Assembly: GCA_002316675.1 (NCBI GenBank)
Contig: DCDZ01000017.1
Span: forward strand, 58,802-65,131
Direction of reading: 5' to 3'
Source of the DNA: Tyzzerella sp. UBA1042
GTDB taxonomy: Bacteria; Bacillota; Clostridia; Lachnospirales; Anaerotignaceae
Length of the DNA: 6,330 nucleotides
The notes beneath the pieces were generated by a model. That model did no database searches. It saw only the letters and a program-made list of their open reading frames with translations, and was not told the origin of the DNA. This document shows positions 5,638 through 6,330 of the stretch, in pieces (position 1 is the stretch's first letter; each line of letters begins with the position of its first letter). The translations under genes were made by a program, and so were the position numbers.

Positions 5638-5862
5638 ATGAGATATAAAACAATTGTTACGGAATGTTTGCCGAAGGCGAAGCCCATGGCTGCTGCCGTA
5701 GAGGAGAAATCCAACGAAATGGCACAGCAGGGATACAAGCTTGTTACAATGGCCATTACAACCTCTGCAAAAGCAATTCTGGTTTTTGAAGCTGCCGCAG
5801 TGGAAACTGCTGCGGAGGATGAAGCAAAACCTATTGCAAGCACCCAGGAAGAAACAGCATAA
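5638..5862 (+). CDS. Small protein of unknown function, DUF4177-like core with acidic tail
   Basis: The 74-residue product begins MRYKTIVTE and continues with a predicted helix (AAAVEEKSNEMAQQG) and two strands, YKLVTMAIT and KAILVFEAA. The pattern of an opening YK strand, a helix ending in a Gly-aromatic turn (QQGYKLV) and a final strand with LVFE resembles DUF4177 and similar small proteins; this is a recognition by pattern only. The last roughly 22 residues are acidic, Ala- and Thr-rich, and likely disordered. There is no signal peptide or membrane segment. The gene is real on the evidence of AAAGGAG eight bases before the ATG and a terminator-like hairpin after the stop. It lies 125 bases after ppk1. 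A TATAAA at 5588-5593 could be its -10 box, but no good -35 is seen, so cotranscription with ppx-ppk1 is possible. Function is unknown. Confidence 0.7.
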   Translation: MRYKTIVTECLPKAKPMAAAVEEKSNEMAQQGYKLVTMAITTSAKAILVFEAAAVETAAEDEAKPIASTQEETA

Positions 5863-5900
5863 TGTATGGATACAAAAAATTTATGATATACCCCTAATTC

Positions 5901-5940
5901 AGAAAGCGCTCCATGGCCTATCAAGCATGGGGCATTTTCT
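5901..5940 (+). terminator. Probable Rho-independent terminator after the small protein gene
   Basis: GCTCCATG (5908-5915) pairs with CATGGGGC (5926-5933) over 8 bp with one U-G pair and a 10-base loop, followed by ATTTTCT. The outer AGAAA (5901-5905) can pair with TTTCT (5936-5940), extending the stem. It lies 38 bases after the stop codon of the small gene. The U-run is short, so efficiency is uncertain. Confidence 0.6.
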
Positions 5941-6214
5941 ATGTGAAAAAATAAAATATAAAAGGATTGTACTGTGATCCAGAGCTTTCTGGGCGGAAAA
6001 AAAGAAGAATAAGACCGTAAAACAATGCCGTTCTGCAAGGCGTAGATGTACCGGAAAATCATAAGCAGGTCGTTTGGCTGTATAAAATAGCGTTAGCGGA
6101 AACACTGCGAAAATAAGCGTAAAAAAATCAGCAAAGAGAAATGTGTGGAACTCCTAAAACCCTCTGCTGAATGCATAGATGTAGCTTTAAAATTGTGGTA
6201 AGAAACCATATAAC
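5941..6214. other. Gene-poor region with possible decayed coding remnants
   Basis: No gene with a start and ribosome-binding site is supported. Two stretches on the plus strand read as protein-like. One is 6021-6116, giving VLQGVDVPENHKQVVWLYKI then ALAETLRK and a stop. The other is 6097-6201 in the next frame, giving KISKEKCVELLKPSAECIDV then ALKLW and a stop. They may be pieces of one gene broken by a stop at 6018 and a frameshift near 6115. I do not recognise the family, and chance is not excluded. Confidence 0.25.
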
Positions 6215-6268
6215 AAAAATGTACGCCTATGTTGACGGTTCTTTCACCGTAAATATAGGCGTACATTT
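6211..6268 (-). terminator. Rho-independent terminator of the tRNA transcript, nested double hairpin
   Basis: Fourteen bases, AAATGTACGCCTAT (6217-6230), are perfectly complementary to ATAGGCGTACATTT (6255-6268). Inside the loop a second stem, ACGGT (6235-6239) with ACCGT (6246-6250), forms around six bases. On the minus strand the stem runs into TTTTTGTTA, a proper U-run; the plus strand has none. It begins seven bases after the tRNA 3' end, so it ends the tRNA transcript. Confidence 0.85.
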
Positions 6269-6274
6269 GAAGGA

Positions 6275-6330
<56 letters not shown>

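Noticed and set aside
5505..6062. A 185-codon open frame on the minus strand
   Set aside because: It is antisense to the small gene at 5638-5862, begins without a Shine-Dalgarno site, crosses a terminator hairpin and has a composition expected from the reverse of an Ala/Glu-rich gene.
5950..6216. An insertion sequence or att site next to the tRNA gene
   Set aside because: No inverted terminal repeats, transposase or integrase motifs, or repeat of the tRNA 3' end were found in the window.

Overview
The window looks like chromosomal DNA from a low-to-middle GC member of the Bacillota, most likely a clostridial anaerobe. The reasons are strong purine-rich Shine-Dalgarno sites before most genes, AT-rich intergenic DNA with sigma-A-like promoters, hairpin-plus-U-run terminators, a short single-module Ppx encoded just before Ppk1, and an initiator tRNA gene without an encoded CCA. 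The genus cannot be fixed from this sequence alone.

Layout, left to right. Positions 1-194 (minus) are the first 64 codons of a PfkB-family sugar or nucleoside kinase that runs off the left edge. A 151-bp divergent intergenic region follows; it carries an extended -10 promoter for the kinase and an ECF-sigma-like promoter pointing right. Positions 346-1068 (plus) encode a secreted SIMPL-domain protein. A strong hairpin terminator at 1081-1124 separates it from a convergent methyltransferase of the LCMT/polyketide O-methyltransferase family (1127-1927, minus), which has a good sigma-A promoter with an operator-like dyad. A 560-bp gap (1928-2487) follows, with a likely rightward promoter and two hairpins that would lie in an unusually long leader.

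The core of the window is a polyphosphate operon: ppx (2488-3423) and ppk1 (3363-5512), overlapping by 61 bases. Ppk1 would make polyphosphate from ATP and Ppx would degrade it. As written, ppk1 carries a one-base frameshift at about 5120 that cuts the C-terminal catalytic domain. Joining the two frames restores a 716-residue protein with nearly all known active-site residues.

Downstream are a 74-residue protein with a DUF4177-like look and an acidic tail (5638-5862), its probable terminator, about 270 bp of gene-poor DNA with possible decayed coding remnants, and at the right edge the 3' part of an initiator tRNA-Met on the minus strand with a strong terminator.

I see no CRISPR array, insertion sequence or defence system here. 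The items most worth a second look are the ppk1 frameshift, the ECF-like promoter before the SIMPL gene, and the long structured leader of ppx-ppk1.
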